Assembly: GCA_003602415.1 (NCBI GenBank)
Contig: QQSK01000013.1
Span: 116,220-180,219 of the forward strand
Direction: 5' to 3'
From: Candidatus Poseidoniales archaeon
Lineage (GTDB): Archaea; Thermoplasmatota; Poseidoniia; Poseidoniales; Poseidoniaceae
DNA: 64,000 nucleotides
Shown: one piece after another, positions 38,830 through 48,800 of the stretch
How the letters are laid out: every line of letters starts with the position of its first letter
How positions within the stretch are numbered: position 1 is the first letter of the stretch
Translations under genes and position numbers: made by a program
The notes under the pieces: generated by a model
Database searches by the model: none
Told to the model about the DNA's origin: nothing
What the model saw: only the letters and a program-made list of their open reading frames with translations

Positions 38830-38930
38830 GCGCTACGCGCATATTGCAAACCACTTCAACATATGGTTGCTCGGATTTTTCTCAATTAATGTTAATGGCA
38901 TAGGATTTGGAGTGCGGATAGCGGGAGGAG

Positions 38931-38949
38931 CAACTTGCTAAGCAAGTTG
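38931..38949. repeat. palindrome CAACTTGCT-A-AGCAAGTTG
   Basis: 9-bp perfect arms, 1-nt centre, downstream of tRNA-Gly (minus orientation). Confidence 0.85.
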
Positions 38950-38988
38950 TGACTAGCTATCGCACGTTGGATACGATGAGATTCAGAG

Positions 38989-39060
38989 TGCGGATAGCGG
39001 GAATCGAACCCACGACATGAGGTTGGAAACCTCAGGTGATAACCACTTCACCATATCCGC
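38989..39060 (-). tRNA. tRNA-Gly(TCC)
   Basis: Reverse complement GCGGATA...TGAGG-TTTCCAA-CCTCA...GTGGG-TTCGATT-CCCGC-TATCCGC-A folds as a cloverleaf; anticodon TCC; no encoded CCA. Confidence 0.92.
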
Positions 39061-39104
39061 GAAGTAATCTGTCCGAGGGCGTTTACTTCTTAGCCAATTC
39101 GGTT

Positions 39105-42100
39105 CTAATTCATTGGAGGAAATCTACTCCTCATTGGGTTTTCATCCATGATAAAAGAATTAGCAATGTGCTGATTTCGACGCTCTTCTCTCTCTGCTTT
39201 CTTCTTCTTCGAATTACGAATAGCGTTGAGCGAAAGGAACAGAGCCAAGAGTATGGCTACTGCCACAGCCACAATTTCTTGAATATGCGGCACATCTTTT
39301 GCTTGTTCGAGGAGGTCATCGAAAGTATCTCCATCATCTGAGTTGATAGCTTCGATACTTAGTGATGTAAATGCCATCGAAGACAACGCACCAGGTTCAG
39401 TGGCTTCAATTACAGAATTGAAGTCGCCCTTTTCGACGATTTGACCAGAGAACGCAACAGTTTGTTGTCCTTCACCAGGAATAATCAGAATGTGTGTTCT
39501 CACTCCAGTATCAATGGCATTCATCGATTTCCATTCTACCTTGACAGTTAGGTTATTTTGAATCATATTGGTGATTGTACAAGTGAATGTAACACTCGAT
39601 TCAAAGGCTAGATCTAGTGCGAATTCTTCTGGTCCACATTCAAGCAATACCTCTGCAGTGTTTCGTGTCGGGTCATCAGGCCAATGGTCTGCCAACTCTG
39701 CACCAGGTGAATTGTTGTCTCCGTATCCATCTGCGTCAGAATCTTGGTATTGTGAACGATGTTCAGGGAACGCATCACCAGAGTTAGACCATCCATCTTG
39801 GTCATTATCTGGACAGCCGATTAGATCGAATGCTGCATTTCCTGCCTCATTCGGACAAGAATCACCATCAGTTCCTGAAGTATTGTCACCATACCCGTCG
39901 CCATCAGAATCTAGCCACTGTGAAGGATCTGTTGGCATGAAGTCATGATTATTTGACCATGAATCGCCATCGTCATCCAGACAACCAATCGATCCATTAG
40001 TGGAAGTTCCCGCAGTTATTGGACAGAAATCGATGTTGTTTCCAAAACCATCAGAATCGTTATCTGCCCACTCTGTAATATCATCAGGGAAAACATCGAT
40101 TGAATCTGCCCAGGTATCGCCATCAGAATCTAGGCAACCTAGGATTAATGATGTACTGTTACCCGAAACCGATGGGCAAGCATCAGGATTGTTTCCTTGA
40201 GCGTTGTCTCCAAATCCATCGTTATCAGTGTCATTCCATTGAGTGTTATCCAATGGGAATGAATCGTCAACGTCTCCCCAAGAATCCTGGTCTGCATCAA
40301 AGCAACCCAATGAGCCGTTTGTAGAAGTACCTGCAACATTTACACAGTCGTCTTCAACATCATCATATCCATCACCATCAGAGTCTAGGTGACGTGTTGG
40401 GTCTAGTGGAAAATCATCGTTAACATCTGAATATCCGTCACCATCAGTATCTACACATCCTAGTCTGTCAATGGTCGAGTTACCGTATGTGATAGGACAG
40501 TCGTCGGCATTGTTTCCGTTAGGGTTGTCACCATACCCGTCACCATCTTGGTCAGCAAATTGAGTATCGTCGTTAGGTAGAGCATCAATTGCGTCGGACC
40601 AGCCATCACCATCAGAATCAGGGCATCCTAATGCTCCGCCTTCTGTTGAATTACCCCAGACAGTTGGACAAGAGTCAGGATTAGTTCCGCCGATGTTGTC
40701 TCCATATCCATCACCATCGACATCGTGCCATTGAGTTGGGTCATCGATGAAGCTATCCTCTTGGTCGGCCCAACCATCGCTGTCTGTATCTGGACAACCC
40801 AAGGTTCCATTTTGCCAAGAATCACCAAATGTATTCGGGCAATCATCTGCTAATGTTCCACTTGGGTTATCACCAAATCCGTCACCATCTGTGTCATTCC
40901 ACTGAGTTGGGTCGGATGGGAATTCATCATATTCAACGGTTCTACCATCACCGTCAGCATCGAGACATCCAACTAGTATCCAAGTTGAATTTCCTGCAAA
41001 GTTTGGACAGTCGTCTTCATTGTCAGCAAATCCGTCACCGTCTGTATCAATAGATTTGGTAGGGTCGTTAGGCCATTGGTCTCCAACATCGGAAACGCCA
41101 TCGCCATCAGTATCTACACATCCCTGCAAGTCGATTGTTGAATCACCCCAAACGCTAGGGCAATCGTCCCAGTTTGTAGCTGGATTTGCATTGTCATAGT
41201 ATCCATCTCCATCCGTGTCAAGCCATTGAGTAGAATCATTGGTAAGTGCGTCATTTAGGTCTGATTGGCCATCGCCATCTTCATCCAAACAACCATTCCT
41301 ATCAAGCGAGGAATTACCCCAAACCGTTTCACAGGCATCTGCACCCTGAATTGCTCCCCATCCTCCATCAGGGTCAGACCAAGAATCAGAATCTGTATCT
41401 GGACATCCGTACCTATCGCTGCTTGATGTACCTGCAACCGATGTGCATGAATCTGGATTGATTCCTCCTGGGTTGTCTCCAAACCCATCACTATCAGTGT
41501 CAGACCACTGTGTTCCTTCGTTAGGGAAATCGTCTCCAACATTGGACCATCCGTCACCATCGCCATCAGGGCATCCTGTTTGGTCTTGAGTAGAGGTTCC
41601 AGGTGTGTTGACGCAGTCGTCTAAGGTATCGATGAAACCGTCACCATCTGCATCGGCAGACATGTTGATCATCGTGTAAGCAGCATCGATAACCATTGCG
41701 AACTTCTGTGGACCAGTAGGAATGTTTGTTCCATTTACATGAATCTCCCATTGTCCAGCCATCGGAGAAGAGATTGTAGTTCCAATGAGGTTGTCAAGGT
41801 TATTTCCATACTCTGCCCAGTTTCCATTAGGGTCTTTTACAGCGAAATCAATGTCATTAACCAAGTTTGTAGATGCGGCCGGAGTGCTTGCAGGGTCGGT
41901 CCATGAGACCATCACCTTGAGGTCTGGCGCAGAAGAAGGTACTGTGAACTTCCAAGACCTTGAATCTCCAGTATTCACCGACTCATCATCAACCCATGAT
42001 GTGTTAACTGCCCTATCTAAATCCAAAAGGCCCCAGCCTTCGTGATTGTTTGGTGCAGTTTCTCCCGCACCATTGGATGAAGAACCATATTGGCCAGTCA

Positions 42101-43799
42101 TGTCATGAGCGCTAGCAGTAATAATTCCCTTCACCAAAGCGCTGGAAGGTGTGGTGTGCCCCAAGTTGTCTATCAAATGCTGATAGAGAAGTGCAGATGC
42201 GCCTGCTGTGATAGGAGTGGCCATACTTGTTCCTCCCATGTATGTGTAATCTGAATTGGAGTGCGCTCCCCACCCAGTCGATGTTGTAGAGCGACTCTTT
42301 GCAGAAAGAATGAATGTGCCTGGTGCTGAAACATCGGGTTTCAATCGACCATCATCGACAGGTCCTCTGCTTGAAAACGCAGCCATTCCTTCGGTATTGT
42401 TTGCAATCTTGTCAGAGTTGATTGGGTCAGTTGGGTAATCTCCAGGCCACCATTGTCCCCATTCGCTCGAAATCTGTGTTCCTCTATCATTTTCAGAAGC
42501 GCCTACAGTTAGAACATTCTTGCTGGTAGCAGGTGCTCCCATACTATCCAAATCAATCTCTCCATCGCTATTTGCATCGGTTCCTTCATTCGCAGCAGCG
42601 AACAAAATCAGCATTCCGCTATGATTTCTAGCAGAGTGATCAGCTTGCATTGAGTTGGAGGTATATTGGCCCGCAACCGATGATCCCCAAGAGTTGGTGT
42701 GAATGTGAGAGCCATTAGCCGCGGCATCATCAAACATGTCAGACAAATCATCAGGGATTCCCATCAATGTGTAATCATCAGTGTAACCGTAGTTATTCTC
42801 TACGGTCGTTGTCCAATCGGTCCAAACTTCGGTTGCTTGCATGTACAAGTGTGCTTCAGGTGCTATACCCTTAATCGAGCCTGAGGATTGTGTTCCATCT
42901 CCTAGAACAGAACCTGCAACGTGAGTTCCGTGACCAGAATCTAGGTCAGAAGCACCATCGTTGTAAGGTGCGTTGACGTATGATTGTGAAGCAGGAGGGA
43001 TTCCATAGGAGTGAATTCCTACTATGTGGTCTCTGAAGTCAGGATGCATGTTGGTATTATTGACACCATTATCCAGTCCTGTGTCGGATACGGTGACAAC
43101 TATTCCAGTACCATCTAATGCATTCCATGCGGAATTAATCCCTGCCATTTGAGTTGCACTTTGCAGAACGGTAGCACCGATTACTCCATCTGCAACATCA
43201 TTGAGGAGAATCTTCTCGAATCTTGGCTCGACCCACTCTATCTCAGGTTGCTCGATTAGCCATTCAACACCACTTGTGCGAACTTCGACAGTAGCCCATC
43301 TCCAACTGTGAGATAGAACTTCTATGTCTCCTCGATTTTCGATTCCATCAGGAAGTTCATCTCCTGAAAGAACTAGATTGATTACTCCCATGCCTTCAGT
43401 GATGAACCAAGATTCCATCTCTCCCTTCAATGATGGCATAATGTGAGGGTGAAGTTTTGCAGTAGGGGGCATTTTCACCATTCCATCAACCTCTAACTTG
43501 GCTAATTCTGATGATGTTTGTCCAGTCAATTCACAATGGAAAGCAGATGTTGGCAAAAACGACCAACATTCAATGCCTTCGTCTGCTAAGTCATGTACCC
43601 AATTTGAAGGTACAGGGTATTCGTGAGTCAGCATCCAGAATCCGAAATGTGGAGTATTAGCAATTTGCTCAATTGGAATGGATTCAACGTCTCCATTTGC
43701 TAAATGAATAGTCTCTGAGTGTCCCGTTTGTGGTTGCCATGCTGCTACCGAAACGAAAGATGACAAAACCAAGAGCCCGACCAGTGCTACTGCGCGCAT
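39105..43799 (-). CDS. secreted subtilisin-family (S8) protease with ~12 thrombospondin-type-3-like Ca-binding repeat units and C-terminal TM anchor
   Basis: Catalytic VTVSDTGLDNG, SGHGTHVAGS, GGTSMATPI; repeated DTDGDGxxDxxDxCP...GC units; C-term IVAVAVAILLALFLSLNAIRNSKKKKAERE. Confidence 0.92.
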   Translation of the reverse strand: MRAVALVGLLVLSSFVSVAAWQPQTGHSETIHLANGDVESIPIEQIANTPHFGFWMLTHEYPVPSNWVHDLADEGIECWSFLPTSAFHCELTGQTSSELAKLEVDGMVKMPPTAKLHPHIMPSLKGEMESWFITEGMGVINLVLSGDELPDGIENRGDIEVLSHSWRWATVEVRTSGVEWLIEQPEIEWVEPRFEKILLNDVADGVIGATVLQSATQMAGINSAWNALDGTGIVVTVSDTGLDNGVNNTNMHPDFRDHIVGIHSYGIPPASQSYVNAPYNDGASDLDSGHGTHVAGSVLGDGTQSSGSIKGIAPEAHLYMQATEVWTDWTTTVENNYGYTDDYTLMGIPDDLSDMFDDAAANGSHIHTNSWGSSVAGQYTSNSMQADHSARNHSGMLILFAAANEGTDANSDGEIDLDSMGAPATSKNVLTVGASENDRGTQISSEWGQWWPGDYPTDPINSDKIANNTEGMAAFSSRGPVDDGRLKPDVSAPGTFILSAKSRSTTSTGWGAHSNSDYTYMGGTSMATPITAGASALLYQHLIDNLGHTTPSSALVKGIITASAHDMTGQYGSSSNGAGETAPNNHEGWGLLDLDRAVNTSWVDDESVNTGDSRSWKFTVPSSAPDLKVMVSWTDPASTPAASTNLVNDIDFAVKDPNGNWAEYGNNLDNLIGTTISSPMAGQWEIHVNGTNIPTGPQKFAMVIDAAYTMINMSADADGDGFIDTLDDCVNTPGTSTQDQTGCPDGDGDGWSNVGDDFPNEGTQWSDTDSDGFGDNPGGINPDSCTSVAGTSSSDRYGCPDTDSDSWSDPDGGWGAIQGADACETVWGNSSLDRNGCLDEDGDGQSDLNDALTNDSTQWLDTDGDGYYDNANPATNWDDCPSVWGDSTIDLQGCVDTDGDGVSDVGDQWPNDPTKSIDTDGDGFADNEDDCPNFAGNSTWILVGCLDADGDGRTVEYDEFPSDPTQWNDTDGDGFGDNPSGTLADDCPNTFGDSWQNGTLGCPDTDSDGWADQEDSFIDDPTQWHDVDGDGYGDNIGGTNPDSCPTVWGNSTEGGALGCPDSDGDGWSDAIDALPNDDTQFADQDGDGYGDNPNGNNADDCPITYGNSTIDRLGCVDTDGDGYSDVNDDFPLDPTRHLDSDGDGYDDVEDDCVNVAGTSTNGSLGCFDADQDSWGDVDDSFPLDNTQWNDTDNDGFGDNAQGNNPDACPSVSGNSTSLILGCLDSDGDTWADSIDVFPDDITEWADNDSDGFGNNIDFCPITAGTSTNGSIGCLDDDGDSWSNNHDFMPTDPSQWLDSDGDGYGDNTSGTDGDSCPNEAGNAAFDLIGCPDNDQDGWSNSGDAFPEHRSQYQDSDADGYGDNNSPGAELADHWPDDPTRNTAEVLLECGPEEFALDLAFESSVTFTCTITNMIQNNLTVKVEWKSMNAIDTGVRTHILIIPGEGQQTVAFSGQIVEKGDFNSVIEATEPGALSSMAFTSLSIEAINSDDGDTFDDLLEQAKDVPHIQEIVAVAVAILLALFLSLNAIRNSKKKKAEREERRNQHIANSFIMDENPMRSRFPPMN
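39660..41665 (-). repeat. protein-level TSP3-like tandem repeat array within the subtilase
   Basis: 12 D-x-C...GC Asp-rich units counted in the translation. Confidence 0.85.
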
Positions 43800-43877
43800 G
43801 AATCTATGTTACACTGAGTAGGGGATGAATGTTATCATCTTACGCAGGTTCATAATCTGAACCCTAGACGGCAGTTT

Positions 43878-45743
43878 ATGGGAGCAGGTAATCCACGCGC
43901 GGCACAATACAATCACCTTTCTCCAGAGGAATTAAACGACTCCAAAATCGAGGTTCTAGGCAAACAAGTTTGGAGAGTTATTCCATACGGATTACGCTAC
44001 AAAAAGAGAGCACTAACCGGTATTGCGGCTAATGGAATGGCAAGGTTCGCCGATTTGCTTCCATTCGTATTCATTGGATTTGCCGTGGATTATTACGCAG
44101 GTAATGATACCGAGGGATTCTTTGGCGGAATGAGAGATTTCTTGGATAATTCATTGTTCCCCCTACTAACAGATAATTTGGCGGTGGGTTATGGAATTCT
44201 GATTTTCCTAGGTTTCGCCAGCCTTGCAGTCTTCCAAGGAATCAGTGAATACTGTTGGCAGACACTGGGTTACAAAGTTCAGCACGACTTACGTCTCGAT
44301 GCTACACGCTCGTTAATCGATATGGAGGCATCATACTACGATCTTCGCCAAACAGGGCAATTGATGAGCGTATTATCAGCTGATGTCAATCAATTGGAGG
44401 ACGTGATTAGCGATGCATCAACATCGATAATTCGGATTGTTGTTACCTTTGGAACAGCGTTCTTGATATTGGTTCTAATGAGTTGGAAATTAGCAGCTGT
44501 ATTGTTTGCTCCTTTACTTCTCATCATTCCGTTAGTATATCTCTTCTCAACTAGAGTTCAAAGGAAATATCGCCAACAAAGGGAATCTACTGGCGATATT
44601 ACTGCGGTTTTAGAGAATGTAATTTCGGGTATTGCTGTTGTTCAAGCATACAATGCTCAGGAATGGGAATCCAATAGAGTTGACAGTGAGTCTACCTCTT
44701 ACAGAGACCAAGCAATCGGCGCAAGCCGTGATAGAAACCGTTTCCTTCCTGGACTATACGCAATTGCAGGTATTGCATTCGGATTGCTGGTTACAGTAGG
44801 TGGATATCTTACCAAATCTGGAGACATAACCACTGGACAATTGGTTACTTTCTTACTAATTTCAACAAGGATGACCATGCCTATGTTCATCTTTGGAATG
44901 CTGGTAAATCAGTTGCAAAAGGGCGAGGCTAGTGCTCGCAGAGTATTCGCTTTGGTTGATTTAGAGCCAACAATTACCGACAAACCAGATGCTAAGGAAT
45001 TAGAAGGTTCAATCACTTCTGTGGAATTCGAAAATGTTCATTTCACATATCCAGGGACTTCAACCAAAGTACTAGCGGGTATCTCATTCAAAGTTAGTGC
45101 GGGCCAATTTTTGGGAGTAATGGGTCACACAGGTGCAGGAAAAACCACCATTCTGAAACTCTTGATGCGTTATTATGAGCCTCAGGAAGGTAGAGTTCTA
45201 GTAAACGGAATCGATGTTCAAGATTTGACACTTGATTCAGTAAGAGCAGGCATGGGATTCGTGAGTCAAGAGCCATTCCTTTTCTTTGGTTCGCTCAAAC
45301 AAAATGTAGCCTACAACCGTGATGCTGACGATGAAGAGATTATGAAAGCATTAGAATTAGCAGGTGCTGCTGAATTCGTCAAAGAATTTGAAGACGGCTT
45401 GGATACCATGGTTGGTGACAGAGGAACAATGTTATCTGGTGGACAAAGAGCCCGTGTTTCTCTAGCAAGGGCACTTCTAAAGAATCCAAGTCTATTGGTT
45501 CTAGATGAAGCATCCAGTGCATTAGATGCTGAAACAGAGAAGAGAATCCAAGAGAATTTGATTGCCAGTGGTGGAGATAGAACCACCATCGCAGTTGCTC
45601 ACAGACTGTCTACAATTCGCAACGCTGAAGAGATTATTTCCATGGTTGATGGAGGAATCGTTGAGCGTGGAACTCATGAGGAATTGATTGCCAATAACGG
45701 TGTCTACGCTAGCCAATGGCAGATACAAACCGGTGAAAGATGA
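43878..45743 (+). CDS. ABC exporter (fused TM-NBD half-transporter)
   Basis: Six-TM N-terminal region; Walker A GHTGAGKTT, signature LSGGQRARVSLARAL, Walker B LLVLDEASSALD. Confidence 0.92.
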   Translation: MGAGNPRAAQYNHLSPEELNDSKIEVLGKQVWRVIPYGLRYKKRALTGIAANGMARFADLLPFVFIGFAVDYYAGNDTEGFFGGMRDFLDNSLFPLLTDNLAVGYGILIFLGFASLAVFQGISEYCWQTLGYKVQHDLRLDATRSLIDMEASYYDLRQTGQLMSVLSADVNQLEDVISDASTSIIRIVVTFGTAFLILVLMSWKLAAVLFAPLLLIIPLVYLFSTRVQRKYRQQRESTGDITAVLENVISGIAVVQAYNAQEWESNRVDSESTSYRDQAIGASRDRNRFLPGLYAIAGIAFGLLVTVGGYLTKSGDITTGQLVTFLLISTRMTMPMFIFGMLVNQLQKGEASARRVFALVDLEPTITDKPDAKELEGSITSVEFENVHFTYPGTSTKVLAGISFKVSAGQFLGVMGHTGAGKTTILKLLMRYYEPQEGRVLVNGIDVQDLTLDSVRAGMGFVSQEPFLFFGSLKQNVAYNRDADDEEIMKALELAGAAEFVKEFEDGLDTMVGDRGTMLSGGQRARVSLARALLKNPSLLVLDEASSALDAETEKRIQENLIASGGDRTTIAVAHRLSTIRNAEEIISMVDGGIVERGTHEELIANNGVYASQWQIQTGER

Positions 45744-46049
45744 TCATCGTCTTTCGGATTTAGCAACACGCTTTCTGCGCCTTTCTTCTAGGTCTGGTGC
45801 AAATCGCTTATCTCCCTGAATAATCCCTATGGATATCAATAGGAATAGCGGGAATCCAATTATTATCGCCCATACGGAAAGTGAAAGATTGAACATACTA
45901 CTTTCTTCAAATATTTCTGCAACGAGTATTATTGCAATTACCAAAACCACTCTGATAATGGTTAGCCAACTTCGAATAAACATCCAAATTTCTCTGGCAT
46001 CATTCGTACCATCTGGCGAATCCACCCTATCTTGGAAAGACTGCGCCAT
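45744..46049 (-). CDS. small two-TM membrane protein
   Basis: 101 aa with two hydrophobic segments and basic C-terminus. Confidence 0.6.
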   Translation of the reverse strand: MAQSFQDRVDSPDGTNDAREIWMFIRSWLTIIRVVLVIAIILVAEIFEESSMFNLSLSVWAIIIGFPLFLLISIGIIQGDKRFAPDLEERRRKRVAKSERR

Positions 46050-46083
46050 AGGGTGTCCTACTTCTACTGATGAATAAAATTAG

Positions 46084-47211
46084 TCAAGCAGTTCGGATTC
46101 TATCGTCTATCTGTTCGCCTACACCAGCACTTCCGCCAGTCTTTCGAATCTCTTTCCAAGCCTTGTTGACTCCTGCTCCGTAGGCCCAGTGTGCTAGGAA
46201 TACGAATAATGGTGCAAAGAATACAGTCCCAATACTACGATGTGGACTAGTTCCAATTGCAGCGCCTAACCAAGAGATGCCGATGTAAATTGCAGCCAAT
46301 CCCAACGGGATATGGAATGCGACTCGTGACAAATCCCATTCGCCATCCAGTGTGAACCAGAGGTCTGCAGCAGCGCCTCCCGTAGCAGCTCCAAAGATTA
46401 CTGAAATGGTTGCTGCAACAACTAGCCAAGGGAAGAAGCCGATTGCTGTATGAGACCACTCAGCAATCTCCGGCCATCGCTTGTTAGCAACCATTCGAGT
46501 GTATCCATAATTTCTCATCTGCTTCATGTATGGTCTGAATGGGCGACGACGTCGATGAGGCATTACGTTCTCAGGGTCGATGAACAACTTGTGTCCTGCA
46601 CGCTGAATCTTAGCATCAAGGACAACATCCTCTGCACCGATACAACCATCTTCGAAGAATCCAACTTCTCGCAAGTTGGCCATTCTGTGAGCACAATTGA
46701 CTCCTGGATTGTGAGTGATTGGAACTAATTTACCCTTGGGCTGAGCGCCGTATCTTGTTCCAGCAGTCATGAATCGTGTACAGAATGCAACATCGGCACA
46801 CTTAGCGCCGAATGGGTCTTCATCAGGTGCGAAGTTAGGTCCTCCAACAGCTCCAACTTCAGGGTTGTCGAACCAGCGAACTAGTTTCTCGACCCAATCC
46901 AGAGGAGGAATTGTGTCATCGTCGGTGAATAGAACGAGGTCGTGGTCCATTCTCTCCAGAGCATAATTGCAAGCGTTTGCTCGGTTTCTGGACGGGTCAT
47001 CAATCCATGTTACTCCATACTTCTCACACACTTCTTTTGTGTGGTCTTTAGACTTCGAATCTGAAATAACAATTTCAAAATCTGTGTAGGTTTGTTTTGA
47101 TAATCTTTCGAGAACTATATCCAACTCATCTGCATTGTTGATAGTAGGAATTAGAACTGCCACCTTGAATGGCTCGCCATCTTCTTTGAGCAGGGGCGTA
47201 ACTTCTGCCAT
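46084..47211 (-). CDS. family 2 glycosyltransferase with C-terminal TM segments
   Basis: VAVLIPTINNADELDIVLERLSKQTYTDFEIVISDSKSKDHT; DHDLVLFTDDDTIPP. Confidence 0.88.
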   Translation of the reverse strand: MAEVTPLLKEDGEPFKVAVLIPTINNADELDIVLERLSKQTYTDFEIVISDSKSKDHTKEVCEKYGVTWIDDPSRNRANACNYALERMDHDLVLFTDDDTIPPLDWVEKLVRWFDNPEVGAVGGPNFAPDEDPFGAKCADVAFCTRFMTAGTRYGAQPKGKLVPITHNPGVNCAHRMANLREVGFFEDGCIGAEDVVLDAKIQRAGHKLFIDPENVMPHRRRRPFRPYMKQMRNYGYTRMVANKRWPEIAEWSHTAIGFFPWLVVAATISVIFGAATGGAAADLWFTLDGEWDLSRVAFHIPLGLAAIYIGISWLGAAIGTSPHRSIGTVFFAPLFVFLAHWAYGAGVNKAWKEIRKTGGSAGVGEQIDDRIRTA

Positions 47212-47357
47212 ATACGGTCCACATTACACCCCTTCATCAAACCATCTCACTATTATGTGACAGTCAAAATACACTGTAAAGGCGCGCGTTTTGAGTGATT
47301 ATTGATTAGAAGGTTCATAAGCCTCCCAATGAGCAAACAAAGTATAGGGGTGCTCTC

Positions 47358-48098
47358 ATGTTGAACGTCACAGCCCGTCAAGAACTCATGCGAACCATAG
47401 TAGAAACACTTGGGGTCGTAGTTGAGGAGGCAAGACTAGACTTTGGAGAAGATGGACTTTCGGTTAGGGTTGTTGACCCTTCTCACGTAGCCATGATCAA
47501 GATGGATGTTGATAGTGCAGCGTTCGATACTTGGGAATTAGATGACACAAAATTAGGTCTTGAAATGAGACCACTCAAAGAAATCATGTCCCAAGGCCAA
47601 GGTACTGATATGGTCGAGTTATCATACGACGACAATACTGGACAAGCAAGCATCAAAATCGGCCGCATCGACATGAACATGCGCCCTCTTGACAACTCAA
47701 CCTTGAATCCTCCAAATCTTCCTAACCTAGACTTGCCATGTGGAGTCACAATCGCAGGGGCTGAACTGGCTCAAGCAATTCGTGCATCCAAGCTAGTTGG
47801 AGATTTGATTAACATGTCTCTAACCGAATCTGAATTTTCAGTCAATGTCAAAGGACCAAACCGAGAAGTGAATGCTAACTTCTCCAAGGATGAATTACAT
47901 GCAATCGATTGTGATTCTGCCGCACGTTCTCAATACTCTCTGACATACCTGATTCCATTGGCTAAAGTATTCCAAGGAATTGAGCATGTAAATCTAAGGT
48001 TCGGAGAAAACTTCCCACTGATGATTACATTCGACTTTGCAGATGGTGCAGGTCACGTTGAATACTTCTTGGCTCCAAGAGTCGAAGGCGATATTTGA
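47358..48098 (+). CDS. pcn: PCNA sliding clamp
   Basis: LDFGEDGLSVRVVDPSHVAMIKMDV, C-terminal LMITFDFADGAGHVEYFLAPRVE. Confidence 0.93.
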   Translation: MLNVTARQELMRTIVETLGVVVEEARLDFGEDGLSVRVVDPSHVAMIKMDVDSAAFDTWELDDTKLGLEMRPLKEIMSQGQGTDMVELSYDDNTGQASIKIGRIDMNMRPLDNSTLNPPNLPNLDLPCGVTIAGAELAQAIRASKLVGDLINMSLTESEFSVNVKGPNREVNANFSKDELHAIDCDSAARSQYSLTYLIPLAKVFQGIEHVNLRFGENFPLMITFDFADGAGHVEYFLAPRVEGDI

Positions 48099-48100
48099 GA

Positions 48101-48796
48101 CTAATTTGTCACAAAATACAGACAATGATTGTCTTCAAGACCATGAAGGTCAATCTGTTCTTCAATGTTCAATCCCGCTTGTTCTAATTGTTCTCGAACT
48201 TGATTGAAAACAACTCTCTCTCCGCCTTCTGTGAATCTCTCAGAAGCGGCTTTCAATGATAACAATCCCTTGCCACCAGGTTTCAGGAATCGCTTGACAG
48301 CACTGATGAAAATTTCAGCCTGCCCTGCTTGACTAACATCTTGAAGTAGCCAATCTACTTTGTTGGCAACCATTATTCCCCATGCAGCGTGCTTTCTAGC
48401 ATCTCCCAATACAGGGACCAATCCTGGGCGAATTGTCGATAGATGAACGAGATCTCTCAAGCACCTAGGTGACAAATCAACCGCAATTATCCGGCCACCT
48501 TTCTCATTGTTCTGTCCACATACCTGGTCATGAAGATGAGATAGTGAAGTTCCGTGACCGGCTCCCAAATACAAACACGTATCTCCTTCCTGTGGAAGTA
48601 ATTCGTACTGCGTATTTCTCGCTCTAGAAATTGCAGCGCCTAGTTTTGAGCGGGTAGGGTCCCATCTTCGGTACTCAATACCACGGAAACGGCGAAGAGA
48701 TTCACCGTATTGTGATTTTTTAGGAACCGCATTCAATGTCCAAATGGCTCTACCATCAATCATTACAGCCCAAGATAAACGGCGCTTTTTTGCCAT
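48101..48796 (-). CDS. flpA: fibrillarin-like rRNA 2'-O-methyltransferase
   Basis: YRRWDPTRSKLGAAI, YLGAGHGTSLSHLHDQV, VDWLLQDVSQAGQAEIF. Confidence 0.92.
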   Translation of the reverse strand: MAKKRRLSWAVMIDGRAIWTLNAVPKKSQYGESLRRFRGIEYRRWDPTRSKLGAAISRARNTQYELLPQEGDTCLYLGAGHGTSLSHLHDQVCGQNNEKGGRIIAVDLSPRCLRDLVHLSTIRPGLVPVLGDARKHAAWGIMVANKVDWLLQDVSQAGQAEIFISAVKRFLKPGGKGLLSLKAASERFTEGGERVVFNQVREQLEQAGLNIEEQIDLHGLEDNHCLYFVTN

Positions 48797-48800
48797 TTAA

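Noticed and set aside
38828-38842. ATGCGC-TAC-GCGCAT hairpin at the M28 peptidase start
   Set aside because: Short arms overlapping a start codon; likely chance.
39660-41665. Regularly spaced DNA repeats that could look like a CRISPR or satellite array
   Set aside because: They encode in-frame TSP3-like protein repeats of the subtilase; no constant repeat/unique spacer structure.
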